A stretch of DNA of 64,000 nt, from positions 1,860,001-1,924,000 of the forward strand of contig NZ_CP091786.1 in NCBI RefSeq assembly GCF_022024015.1. The letters are read 5' to 3'. The first letter of the stretch is position 1; each line of letters opens with the position of its first letter. The DNA is from Prevotella sp. E9-3. Its GTDB lineage: Bacteria; Bacteroidota; Bacteroidia; Bacteroidales; Bacteroidaceae. This document shows, in pieces, positions 1 to 7,580 of the stretch. A program made the position numbers and the translations under genes. The notes under the pieces are model-generated. The model saw nothing but the letters and a program-made list of their open reading frames with translations. It made no database searches and had not been told where the DNA came from.

Positions 1-824
1 GCGGTGAGGCGAAAGGTGCCGTCGTTGGTTGAATTGCCTCCGCCGCTACCGAAAAAAGAACCTGTATATCTCGTCACCTGGTTGCGCGTGATGGGGATGT
101 TCTCGAACGTGCGCTCCTTCAGAATGTTGTCGTTCGCGTCGAGCGCGGTCACGGTCAGCTTCGTCAGCACGTCCTCCTCGGTGTGCGGCAGGGTATATAT
201 CTCGTAGATGCCGTCGGTGCTTACGGGGCGTATCTCCGTCTGCTTGCTCTGAACGCAACCGTAGCCGTCCTTCGGGCTGAAGGTACTGGAGCCGCCGAGA
301 TAATAGAACTTAAACTTCGCCACCGATGCCGGAATGCTCTCGTCGGTCAGCACCAGACGGAACATGGCCACGGCGCGGGTCAGCGTGAGGTCGTAGCTCT
401 GCTTCTCTGTCACAACTACCAAGTCCCCATAATAAAAAAAGGTGTCGGTCACCTTGTTGTTGGGGAACGTCACCTTTTCCGTCGAGGTTATCGTGGCCGA
501 GCCGTCGCAGCTGTGGGCAATGACCACCAGGCGGTACGTGCCCGCGGCCAGGCTCAGCGCCACCGTGCCGTAGCTGGCGTCGCCCTCCTTCTGCGCCACG
601 GTCTTCACCTTCGTGCCTTCAGCGTCGAAGATGGCGATGTTCAGGCGCGAGCAGAGGTTGGTGATGTCGGTAGCAGAGCGGGTAAATGCCTCTTGCTGGT
701 ACTGCGTAAAGTGCAGAATGACGTTGGCATCGGCTGCGACCATCTTGCCCGTTGTATCATCAATGATGGGTTTCTCGCACGCTGCCAATAGCAGGGCGAG
801 AACGATATACATTAATTTCTTCAT
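1..824 (-). CDS. FimB/Mfa2-type fimbrial lipoprotein (partial, runs off the left edge)
   Basis: Reading leftward from the ATG at 824-822 the frame stays open to base 1, so the C-terminus lies outside the window. About 274 residues are visible. The N-terminus has a lipoprotein signal peptide, MKKLMYIVLALLLAAC, with lipobox LAAC. The mature part is a Thr/Val-rich beta-sandwich with the pattern of FimB/Mfa2 fimbrial anchor or accessory subunits of Bacteroidales, which sit in the outer membrane and anchor or cap fimbriae. It starts 6 nt after the stop of the upstream lipoprotein gene, so the two are surely co-transcribed. Base composition is GC-rich compared with most of the window (46 of 60 bases at 541-600 are G or C). 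The family call rests on overall pattern. A different beta-sandwich surface lipoprotein is possible. Confidence 0.75.
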   Translation of the reverse strand, partial: MKKLMYIVLALLLAACEKPIIDDTTGKMVAADANVILHFTQYQQEAFTRSATDITNLCSRLNIAIFDAEGTKVKTVAQKEGDASYGTVALSLAAGTYRLVVIAHSCDGSATITSTEKVTFPNNKVTDTFFYYGDLVVVTEKQSYDLTLTRAVAMFRLVLTDESIPASVAKFKFYYLGGSSTFSPKDGYGCVQSKQTEIRPVSTDGIYEIYTLPHTEEDVLTKLTVTALDANDNILKERTFENIPITRNQVTRYTGSFFGSGGGNSTNDGTFRLT

Positions 825-830
825 ATCGCG

Positions 831-2177
831 TCAGTCTTTGGTGATGGAAACGGTGGCGACGGGGCGCAGGAAGATGGTATAGTTGTAGTTGGCTTTGCTG
901 TCGCTCCCGTCGCTCATGAAGCGTTGTTTCATCGTGGTTCCGTCCTGCCACAGATAGCGCTGTCTGTCTGGCGCTGGCGTAATATCATCCTTAGCGGTAT
1001 AGAACAAATCCATCTGCGCTTGGTTGGGAATCGACCAGTCGCTGATGCCATCCACGCCGAGGGTGGCAAGGGCATTGTTGGCGTCGGAATCGCTACTTAC
1101 TGAACGCTCGTTGGGAGAGAGCAGCGTCAGTTCAGCCGAGTTCGCGTCAATCACCGATACCGCCAGCACATAGCAGCCCTGATACGTGTCGCCAGCAGCA
1201 GGGAAGTTGTCTTGGTTGTTTGGGGTGTCGTTATTGTTATTGCCACCGCCATTGTTGTCGTTATTCCCCGATGTGCTGCTGCCGTTCTCATCGAATTCAA
1301 AGCTAATCGTCCGCTCGCCCAGCCACGTAGCGCCAGTAATCGTTCCCGTCAGACTGACGCCTACGGCCTCGGTATACGTGCCGTCGATGTTGATCTTGTA
1401 GGCGGCCTCCAGTTGGTCAGAAGTGGAGTAAGTATATGTCTTCGTCGTGCCGCCAATGGTGATGTTCACACTCACACTGGCCGGCTGAGAGCTTGGCGGC
1501 AGAAGCCTCACCCCCGACCCCTCTCCAAAGGGCGAGGGGAGCGTCCATGTGCGGTTATCGGCCTGCTTGGTCAGCGCGATGGTCTGGCTTTGCCCAGCGT
1601 TGGCAAAAGCGCCGCTCACCGTCAATGCCTGCCACAGAGGCGCTATCGTCACGCTGACTGCCGTAGCCGCCGTCGGAATCTTCTTAATGGTCACGTCCTG
1701 AATGAGCATCGTCTTACGCGTCATACCCAATGTCACCGTGTTCGTTCCGCCATCCACCAGCGTTGCCGTGGCCGAGGCCGCCATCAGGTCTGTAAGGCTG
1801 CGGCCCTCCTTCAGCGTCAATGCCGTTGTCGTAGTGGCATTTTCCTTCGTGGGCAGCGTGTAGTCCGTAGCAGATGCCCCCGCAATGGCATAGACGCTAT
1901 ACGTCCCTTCCAACAGCGGGATGTTCAGCGTCTGTCCCTCGTCGCCGATGGTCTGCACCGCCTTGCACTTGTCCCCTTGGAATACATACACTTGTACGGG
2001 GTATGCCACCGTTGCCTCTTCGCTAGGCGATGTGCCGCGCGTGCGCACTTGCAGCACCGAGTTGGTTACTTGTCCCGTGGGCGAAGGGGACATGCCTTCC
2101 CCTAACTCATCGAACCCTTTCTCACAAGCCGTCAGCAGCACCGCCGCCAACAGCCCCCAGAAATAATTTCTGTTCAT
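831..2177 (-). CDS. Fimbrillin-like surface lipoprotein with in-frame palindromic repeat
   Basis: 448 residues. The signal peptide ends in lipobox LLTAC (Cys18). Residues about 40-290 form a beta-rich region like FimB/Mfa2 or fimbrillin-family proteins. An Asn/Gly-rich linker follows at about 299-326. The C-terminal domain (about 328-448) resembles the C-terminal part of Bacteroidetes fimbrial tip or DUF1566-like proteins (inferred from pattern only). It is the first gene of a two-gene fimbrial operon, 6 nt ahead of the next lipoprotein. A -7 box (TATCTTTG, 2301-2308) lies about 125 bp upstream. Oddity: residues 213-229 are encoded by a GC-rich palindromic segment (1506-1541) that looks like an inserted dispersed repeat, since it interrupts the beta-sandwich with a Pro/Gly/Ser-rich stretch. 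Likely outer-membrane or cell-surface exposed. Confidence 0.7.
   Translation of the reverse strand: MNRNYFWGLLAAVLLTACEKGFDELGEGMSPSPTGQVTNSVLQVRTRGTSPSEEATVAYPVQVYVFQGDKCKAVQTIGDEGQTLNIPLLEGTYSVYAIAGASATDYTLPTKENATTTTALTLKEGRSLTDLMAASATATLVDGGTNTVTLGMTRKTMLIQDVTIKKIPTAATAVSVTIAPLWQALTVSGAFANAGQSQTIALTKQADNRTWTLPSPFGEGSGVRLLPPSSQPASVSVNITIGGTTKTYTYSTSDQLEAAYKINIDGTYTEAVGVSLTGTITGATWLGERTISFEFDENGSSTSGNNDNNGGGNNNNDTPNNQDNFPAAGDTYQGCYVLAVSVIDANSAELTLLSPNERSVSSDSDANNALATLGVDGISDWSIPNQAQMDLFYTAKDDITPAPDRQRYLWQDGTTMKQRFMSDGSDSKANYNYTIFLRPVATVSITKD
1506..1541. repeat. GC-rich palindromic repeat inside a coding sequence
   Basis: The plus strand holds a C-rich arm and a G-rich arm (CCCCTC at 1518-1523, GAGGGG at 1534-1539) around TCCAAAGGGC, preceded by CCTCACCCCCGA. 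It sits in frame in the fimbrillin-like lipoprotein and encodes the Pro/Gly-rich residues 213-229. Short repeats of this form (CCTCACCCC..ACCCCTCTCC) are recalled as intergenic dispersed repeats in many genomes, including Bacteroidetes. Identity with such a family is inference. Confidence 0.55.
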
Positions 2178-2300
2178 AGTTGATAATGATTAAAAATGAA
2201 ACAATAAAAAACCTCCCGATATCCTCAGGAGCATCATTATTATAACGTTTTTTTTACCGATTATCACAATGATTCCACAAAATTATTATATGAGACAGTA

Positions 2301-2308
2301 CAAAGATA
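2301..2308 (-). promoter_or_regulatory. Bacteroidetes -7 box for the fimbrial operon
   Basis: TATCTTTG on the minus strand matches TAnnTTTG. It implies a leader of roughly 120 nt before the ATG at 2177. The -33 element is weak. The 2178-2538 gap holds this promoter and a divergent one for dcuB, and is otherwise AT-rich with no visible gene. Confidence 0.5.
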
Positions 2309-2464
2309 AAAAATCAAATCGGAAAATTTTTAAATCGCTGTATCTCATTGAAATTTAAATATTTAATTAACGTTCGGAAAAATTTAACCGGACACTAGTG
2401 ATTATATAAATATTATTTTAATAAAATATTTTTGCAAAATAATAGTTGTTGTTAATTTTATTTG

Positions 2465-2472
2465 TATATTTG
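2465..2472 (+). promoter_or_regulatory. Bacteroidetes -7 box for dcuB-aspA
   Basis: TATATTTG matches TAnnTTTG, with TTG at 2446-2448 as a possible -33 element. It lies about 67 bp before the dcuB ATG. Confidence 0.5.
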
Positions 2473-2538
2473 CAGCATATTGGCTACCAACTTGTTAATA
2501 TTTGCTAAGCCGTAAGTATAATCAAATAACATAACAAT

Positions 2539-3864
2539 ATGTTTACACTAATCCTTTTGCTTCAACTATTAGTTGTTCTGTTCATGATTTTCGTCGGTGC
2601 CAAAGTGGGTGGCATTGGCCTTGGTATATACGGTATGGTTGGCGTGTTTTTGCTGACGTTCGTATTTGGTCTGGAACCTGGCGCCATACCGATTGACGTG
2701 ATGCTCATTATTGTGAGCGTCATCACGGCTTCAGCAGCTCTTCAGGCAGCAGGCGGGTTAGACTATATGGTGAATATGGCGGCACGCTTCTTACGTCGTC
2801 ACCCAAGTCGAATTACGTTCTATGCACCACTCACAACATGGCTTTTTTGCATCTTAGCAGGTACAGCACATACATGCTATGCATTACTACCTATCATATC
2901 CGAAATAGCCCATAAGGAGAAAGTGCGCCCAGAACGTCCGATAAGTGTGGCCACCATCGCTGCATCATTAGGTATCACTGGTTCGCCCGTGTCGGCAGCT
3001 ACCGCTGCAATTCTCTCACAATCAATACTTGGCGACCAAGGCATTGGTATCAAGGATATTCTCATGGTCACTATTCCTTCATCGCTCATCGCCATTGTTG
3101 TAGCATCGTTGATTCAGAACCATGTAGGCAAACCATTAGAAGAAGATCCAGAGTATCAAAGGCGACTACAAGCCGGACTACTTAACGCAGAGGTGGAGAA
3201 TGAGGATAATGAACAGCCTGTCAATCCACGGGCAAAATGGGCCGTTGGTGCCTTCCTGTTAGGTGTATTACTTATTGTTCTTTTCGGCAGTTTTCCAGAA
3301 TTGCGTCCCTCTTTCCATGGTGAGATATTAAGCATGAATGCCACCATTGAGATGTTGATGATGTCCATCGCAGCTCTAATTCTATTAGTTGGAAAGGCCG
3401 ATGTAAAAAAAGCTGCACAAGGTAATGTGTTCGCATCTGGAATGAATGCCATGGTGTCAATATTCGGAGTGGCATGGATGGGCAGTACCTTCTTCGAGGG
3501 CAATAAAGATGTTATTCTTGGAAACATTGAGGGCGTATTTGTCAGCTATCCGTTGCTCTTCGCCATTCCGCTCTTTATATTCAGTATCATGCTGTTCTCA
3601 CAGGCTGCCACCGCCAAGACGCTCTATCCGGTAGGACTGGCACTGGGGGTACCTCCCTTAATATTGTTGGTGCTGTTTCCAGCAGTTAACGGTTACTTTT
3701 TCTTACCCAACTACCCTACCGAGGTTGCTGCTATTGGGTTCGACCGAACTGGCACTACGCGAATAGGTCGCTACGTTATAAACCACTCGTTTCAGCTATC
3801 GGGCTTTATAACCACTTTTGTATCGATAGCCGTGGGTTACCTTATCGTCACATTATTATATTGA
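2539..3864 (+). CDS. dcuB: Anaerobic C4-dicarboxylate transporter, Dcu family
   Basis: 441 residues, the normal length for DcuA/DcuB. It is hydrophobic throughout, with roughly 10-12 membrane segments. It carries Dcu-type features: GAKVGGIGLG near residues 21-30, the stretch GTAHTCYALLPIISEIA near 108-124, and an acidic loop (about 195-232) between the two halves. Dcu proteins exchange fumarate, malate or aspartate for succinate across the inner membrane in fumarate-respiring anaerobes. aspA follows 49 bp downstream in the same direction, which fits aspartate uptake, deamination to fumarate, and export of succinate. DcuA versus DcuB cannot be settled by eye, so the symbol is tentative. Confidence 0.88.
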   Translation: MFTLILLLQLLVVLFMIFVGAKVGGIGLGIYGMVGVFLLTFVFGLEPGAIPIDVMLIIVSVITASAALQAAGGLDYMVNMAARFLRRHPSRITFYAPLTTWLFCILAGTAHTCYALLPIISEIAHKEKVRPERPISVATIAASLGITGSPVSAATAAILSQSILGDQGIGIKDILMVTIPSSLIAIVVASLIQNHVGKPLEEDPEYQRRLQAGLLNAEVENEDNEQPVNPRAKWAVGAFLLGVLLIVLFGSFPELRPSFHGEILSMNATIEMLMMSIAALILLVGKADVKKAAQGNVFASGMNAMVSIFGVAWMGSTFFEGNKDVILGNIEGVFVSYPLLFAIPLFIFSIMLFSQAATAKTLYPVGLALGVPPLILLVLFPAVNGYFFLPNYPTEVAAIGFDRTGTTRIGRYVINHSFQLSGFITTFVSIAVGYLIVTLLY

Positions 3865-3913
3865 TAGAGTTTTATTAATTTCACAATACTATTTTATCTA
3901 AAACAAATTCACT

Positions 3914-5338
3914 ATGAACGAACAGAAATTTAGAACAGAGTCCGACCTGTTAGGCGAACTCAAAGTACCAGCAGATGCGCTGTATGGAGTACAGACACAG
4001 CGAGGCATTAACAATTACCACATTTCTCGCAAGACCATGTCGATGTACCACGACTTCATAAAGGCTATTGCCTATGTAAAACTCGCAGCAGTTGAGACAA
4101 ATCACACGCTTGGTGTTATCAATGATGAGATAGCAAGCGCCATTGCTCAGGCCTGTCGCGAAATTATCGATGGCAAGTGGCACGATGACTTCCCCATTGA
4201 CATGGTGCAAGGTGGCGCAGGCACATCGGTAAACATGAATGCGAATGAGGTGATAGCCAACCGCGCGCTGGAGATTATGGGACACGAAAAGGGTGATTAC
4301 CAGTACTGTTTGCCAAATGACCACTGCAACTGTGGACAATCAACGAATGATGTTTATCCAACTACAATTCGCTTGGCACTCATCCACATGAACAAGAGTC
4401 TGATAGCAGCACTCACTGGACTTATCAGTGCTTTCCGCTACAAAGGCGACGAGTTTAAGGATGTCATCAAGATGGGGCGCACGCAGTTGCAGGACGCAGT
4501 GCCTATGACCAGCGGACAGGAATTCAATGCCTACGCTAACAACTTGGAAGAAGAAATACTGAACTTAGAGCGTAATGTAAAACTGCTGCATGAAATTAAC
4601 ATGGGCGGAACTGCTATAGGCACCGGACTGAATGCCGTTCCGGGATTTGCTAAACTGTGTGCGGCCAACCTGTCGAAACTGACGGGCGAGGCCTTCGTGT
4701 CGGCAGCAGACTTGGTAGAGGCAACACCTGATACGGGGGCCTATGTAAGTTACTCATCGGCATTGAAGCGACTGGCCATAAAACTGAGCAAAATTTGTAA
4801 CGACCTTCGCCTGATGGCATCTGGTCCACGGTGTGGACTGAATGAAATCAACCTGCCGCCAAAGGCTCCTGGATCAAGTATCATGCCTGGTAAAGTGAAC
4901 CCAGTCATTCCCGAGGTGGTCAACCAAGTGTGTTTTAAGGTTATTGGCAACGATACCACAGTTTCTTTCGCTGCAGAGGCTGGTCAGTTGCAACTCAACG
5001 TGATGGAACCCATTATCACCGAGTCGCTCTTCGAAAGTCTGATTTGGCTGAAGAATGCCATCGAGACTCTAACTGAGGAGTGCGTACTGGGCATCACGGT
5101 CAACCGCGAACGCTGTTTGGAAATGGTAAAGAACTCCATCGGCATCGTGACCGCCTTGAATCCTTATATAGGCTATAAGACCTCAACGAAGGTGGCAAAG
5201 GAAGCACTTGACACCAATCGTTCCGTTTATGACATTGTGCTTGAAAAAGGCTTAATGACGCAAGAGGCACTCGATGAAGCCCTTAATCCAAGAAATATGC
5301 TGGCATCATCACGTATCAATCAGACAAATAACAAATAA
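3914..5338 (+). CDS. aspA: Aspartate ammonia-lyase (aspartase)
   Basis: 474 residues, as usual for AspA. It belongs to the aspartase/fumarase superfamily. The signature loop GSSIMPGKVNPVIPEVVNQ with the catalytic Ser lies near residues 317-335. The PEVVNQ ending is aspartase-like rather than fumarase-like. The substrate motifs GGAGTSVNMNANEV (about 100-113) and PNDHCNCGQSTND (about 135-147) are present, the latter with Cys residues in place of the usual VNxxQSTND pattern. It converts L-aspartate to fumarate plus ammonia in the cytoplasm. Its partner is the Dcu transporter just upstream. A strong hairpin terminator follows at 5413-5452. Confidence 0.93.
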   Translation: MNEQKFRTESDLLGELKVPADALYGVQTQRGINNYHISRKTMSMYHDFIKAIAYVKLAAVETNHTLGVINDEIASAIAQACREIIDGKWHDDFPIDMVQGGAGTSVNMNANEVIANRALEIMGHEKGDYQYCLPNDHCNCGQSTNDVYPTTIRLALIHMNKSLIAALTGLISAFRYKGDEFKDVIKMGRTQLQDAVPMTSGQEFNAYANNLEEEILNLERNVKLLHEINMGGTAIGTGLNAVPGFAKLCAANLSKLTGEAFVSAADLVEATPDTGAYVSYSSALKRLAIKLSKICNDLRLMASGPRCGLNEINLPPKAPGSSIMPGKVNPVIPEVVNQVCFKVIGNDTTVSFAAEAGQLQLNVMEPIITESLFESLIWLKNAIETLTEECVLGITVNRERCLEMVKNSIGIVTALNPYIGYKTSTKVAKEALDTNRSVYDIVLEKGLMTQEALDEALNPRNMLASSRINQTNNK

Positions 5339-5412
5339 ACTAGTAATTAAAGAGGCCTAAGCGAGTTTATTGATCACTCTATCTGTTAAGATATTTATAC
5401 TTTATAATAGTA

Positions 5413-5452
5413 TAGCCCGAGAAGGTATGATTCAACTCTCCTTCTCGGGCTA
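5413..5452. terminator. Bidirectional terminator between aspA and the S41 protease
   Basis: A perfect 13-bp stem pairs 5413-5425 with 5440-5452 (arm AGCCCGAGAAGG) around a 14-nt loop. It lies between two convergent genes and can serve both. The T-run after the stem on the plus strand is short (TGTTTT). Confidence 0.75.
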
Positions 5453-5484
5453 ACTGTTTTACGATAAAACTCATGTAAAAAATC

Positions 5485-7101
5485 TTATTCTTTCTTTGGA
5501 AACGCTTCGCCATCTTCAAATACCTTCAGCGTGCGAAGAATTGTAGGATCGCCAGCATTCAGATATTCAATCCAAGGCTGTTCATCCAGTACATTATAGA
5601 TAAGACGGCTAATGAGAAAACGTTGTAGCAGATTGTAAGAACGCTGAATGAGCAGATTGCGTCGCTTCAATCCCTGACGGTCGGCATAGGCAACAAATTT
5701 CTCCACAATATTTTGGCGTTTCAGATATTTCTCCAAAGAAATTCGGTCGGTATAGGCTGAAAGTTCTTGACGATAATCATCGGTATAATCGTAGCAGAAC
5801 TGAAGCACAAGACCTGACATGGTAGCCTCTTTATAATATGATGTATAGGCTGTCGTATCTTCACCCACAAAGATATCAGGTGTGATACCACCTCCTCCAT
5901 ATACTATGCGTCCATTGGTTGTTTTATACTCGCGGCCAGTATGCTTAATACTATCCTGCGAGAAGAATTCACCATGCTGATAGCGCATCATCAAGTCTTC
6001 CTCATAGTTCTTGTCCTGCCCATGAGTATAGGGTTTCTGAATACATCTGCCCGAGGGCGAATAGTAACGGGCAATCGTGAGCCTAATCATAGATCCATCG
6101 TTGAACTCGATAGGTTGTTGGACAAGACCTTTACCAAACGAGCGACGCCCCACAATAGTTCCTCTGTCATTATCCTGAATGGCACCTGCAAGAATCTCAC
6201 TTGCTGAAGCTGACCCTTCATCGATAAGTACCACCAGTGGGATGTTCTGATAACTGCCACGACCATCAGAGCGATATTCCTGGCGAGCAGAACGGCGTCC
6301 TTCAGTGTAAACAATCAAACGGTTCTTTGGTAAGAACTCATTGGCTATCTGTACGGCTGAACCAAGATAGCCACCTGTATTGCCGCGAAGGTCTATAACG
6401 AGATTTTCAAAATCGTCCTGAGACAACTGAGCCAAAGCGATAAGCAATTCTGGATAGGTGTTTTCACCAAAATTTTTGATGCGTACATAGCCTGTTTTCT
6501 CGTCAAGCATATAAACTGCATTCACGCTCTTCATGGGAATCTCGCCACGGGTCACTGTTATATAGCGAACACCTTTAACTCCACGACGCACGATGCCTAA
6601 TTTAACCTTTGTGTCCTTAGGTCCTTTAAGACGATGCATAGCCTCTTCATTGGTAAGATTTTTACCCACGAAAGCAGAATCATCAACTTCGATAATCTTA
6701 TCACCGGCCAACACGCCTGCACGATCGGAAGGTCCGTTCTTAATCACATTCTGTACGCGAAGCGTGTCTTTTCGAATCACAAACTCAATACCTACACCCG
6801 AAAAAGAACCACGCAGGTCGTCCTCGGCTATCTGTTTGTCTTTTGCCGAAATATAAACCGAATGAGGATCTAATTCAGAAAGTAATTGAGGCATAGCTTT
6901 CTCTACCAAATCATATATGTTGACCGTATCTACATATTGGTCATCGACTATATGTAGCAAGTTGTTCAGCTTGTTGGTACCTGAATTGATGATGTTGAGT
7001 CGGTTGCCCCCAAAATGGTTGGCATAGAAAGTACCAATCAGAATACCTACAGCTGCGCTCAATGCCAACCAAAGCGGAGAAAAATGTTTTTGCTTATCCA
7101 T
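5485..7101 (-). CDS. S41 family C-terminal processing peptidase (CtpA-like)
   Basis: 538 residues. One N-terminal membrane anchor (about 8-26) directs the rest to the periplasm. A PDZ domain spans about 90-185 (GVGIEFVIR, GDKIIEVDD). The S41 catalytic domain follows with DLRGNTGGYL (238-247), the serine-containing GSASASE (296-302) and the general-base lysine in SFGKGLVQQ (Lys324). Such enzymes degrade or trim periplasmic proteins from their C-terminal tails. About 150 residues after the catalytic core form a C-terminal extension common in Bacteroidetes homologues. It lies 50 bp downstream of the dCMP deaminase gene and converges on aspA. No clear -7 box is seen directly upstream, so it is probably read from the M3 peptidase promoter. 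Confidence 0.9.
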   Translation of the reverse strand: MDKQKHFSPLWLALSAAVGILIGTFYANHFGGNRLNIINSGTNKLNNLLHIVDDQYVDTVNIYDLVEKAMPQLLSELDPHSVYISAKDKQIAEDDLRGSFSGVGIEFVIRKDTLRVQNVIKNGPSDRAGVLAGDKIIEVDDSAFVGKNLTNEEAMHRLKGPKDTKVKLGIVRRGVKGVRYITVTRGEIPMKSVNAVYMLDEKTGYVRIKNFGENTYPELLIALAQLSQDDFENLVIDLRGNTGGYLGSAVQIANEFLPKNRLIVYTEGRRSARQEYRSDGRGSYQNIPLVVLIDEGSASASEILAGAIQDNDRGTIVGRRSFGKGLVQQPIEFNDGSMIRLTIARYYSPSGRCIQKPYTHGQDKNYEEDLMMRYQHGEFFSQDSIKHTGREYKTTNGRIVYGGGGITPDIFVGEDTTAYTSYYKEATMSGLVLQFCYDYTDDYRQELSAYTDRISLEKYLKRQNIVEKFVAYADRQGLKRRNLLIQRSYNLLQRFLISRLIYNVLDEQPWIEYLNAGDPTILRTLKVFEDGEAFPKKE

Positions 7102-7151
7102 AGCTCTTCAATATAACAATTACTCTATAAAAGAGAAGAATTCCTTAAATT

Positions 7152-7580
7152 TTAATCATTGCCAAGGTAAACAACTTCAATACCAGCTCTTTCAAGCAAG
7201 TCGATGCCATCGGTAAGCCGATATTTCTCACCGTAAACCACACGTTTAATGCCTGCCTGAATAATGAGTTTGGCGCACTCAATACAGGGTGAAGCTGTAA
7301 TGTAAATGGTTGCACCATCACTATTATTATTGGAACGTGCCAGTTTCGTTATAGCATTGGCCTCGGCATGTAACACATAAGGCTTTGATACATTATTCTC
7401 GTCCTCACAGATATTTTCAAAACCTGTTGGAGTACCGTTGTAACCATCGCTGATGATCATTTTGTTTTTTACGACCAAAGCCCCTACTTGCCTTCTCTTG
7501 CAATAGGAATTCTCTGCCCAGATGCGGGCCATACGCAGATAGCGTTCGTCGAGTTTAGTTTGTTTTTCGATTGAGTCCAT
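7152..7580 (-). CDS. dCMP/cytidine deaminase family protein
   Basis: 142 residues from the ATG at 7580-7578, preferred over in-frame upstream starts at 7598 and 7619 because it keeps the overlap with the upstream peptidase gene small (26 nt). Zinc-dependent deaminase motifs are intact: HAEANA (His71, catalytic Glu73) and PCIEC (Cys99, Cys102). The pattern matches ComEB-type deoxycytidylate deaminases, which convert dCMP to dUMP for thymidylate synthesis. Its 5' end overlaps the 3' end of the M3 peptidase gene, so translation is probably coupled. A more general nucleotide deaminase role is possible. Confidence 0.85.
   Translation of the reverse strand: MDSIEKQTKLDERYLRMARIWAENSYCKRRQVGALVVKNKMIISDGYNGTPTGFENICEDENNVSKPYVLHAEANAITKLARSNNNSDGATIYITASPCIECAKLIIQAGIKRVVYGEKYRLTDGIDLLERAGIEVVYLGND

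Noticed and set aside
1212..2105. 297-codon open frame on the plus strand opposite the fimbrillin-like gene
   Set aside because: The product is Arg/His-rich without domains. It is an antisense shadow of a GC-rich gene with a clear signal peptide on the other strand.
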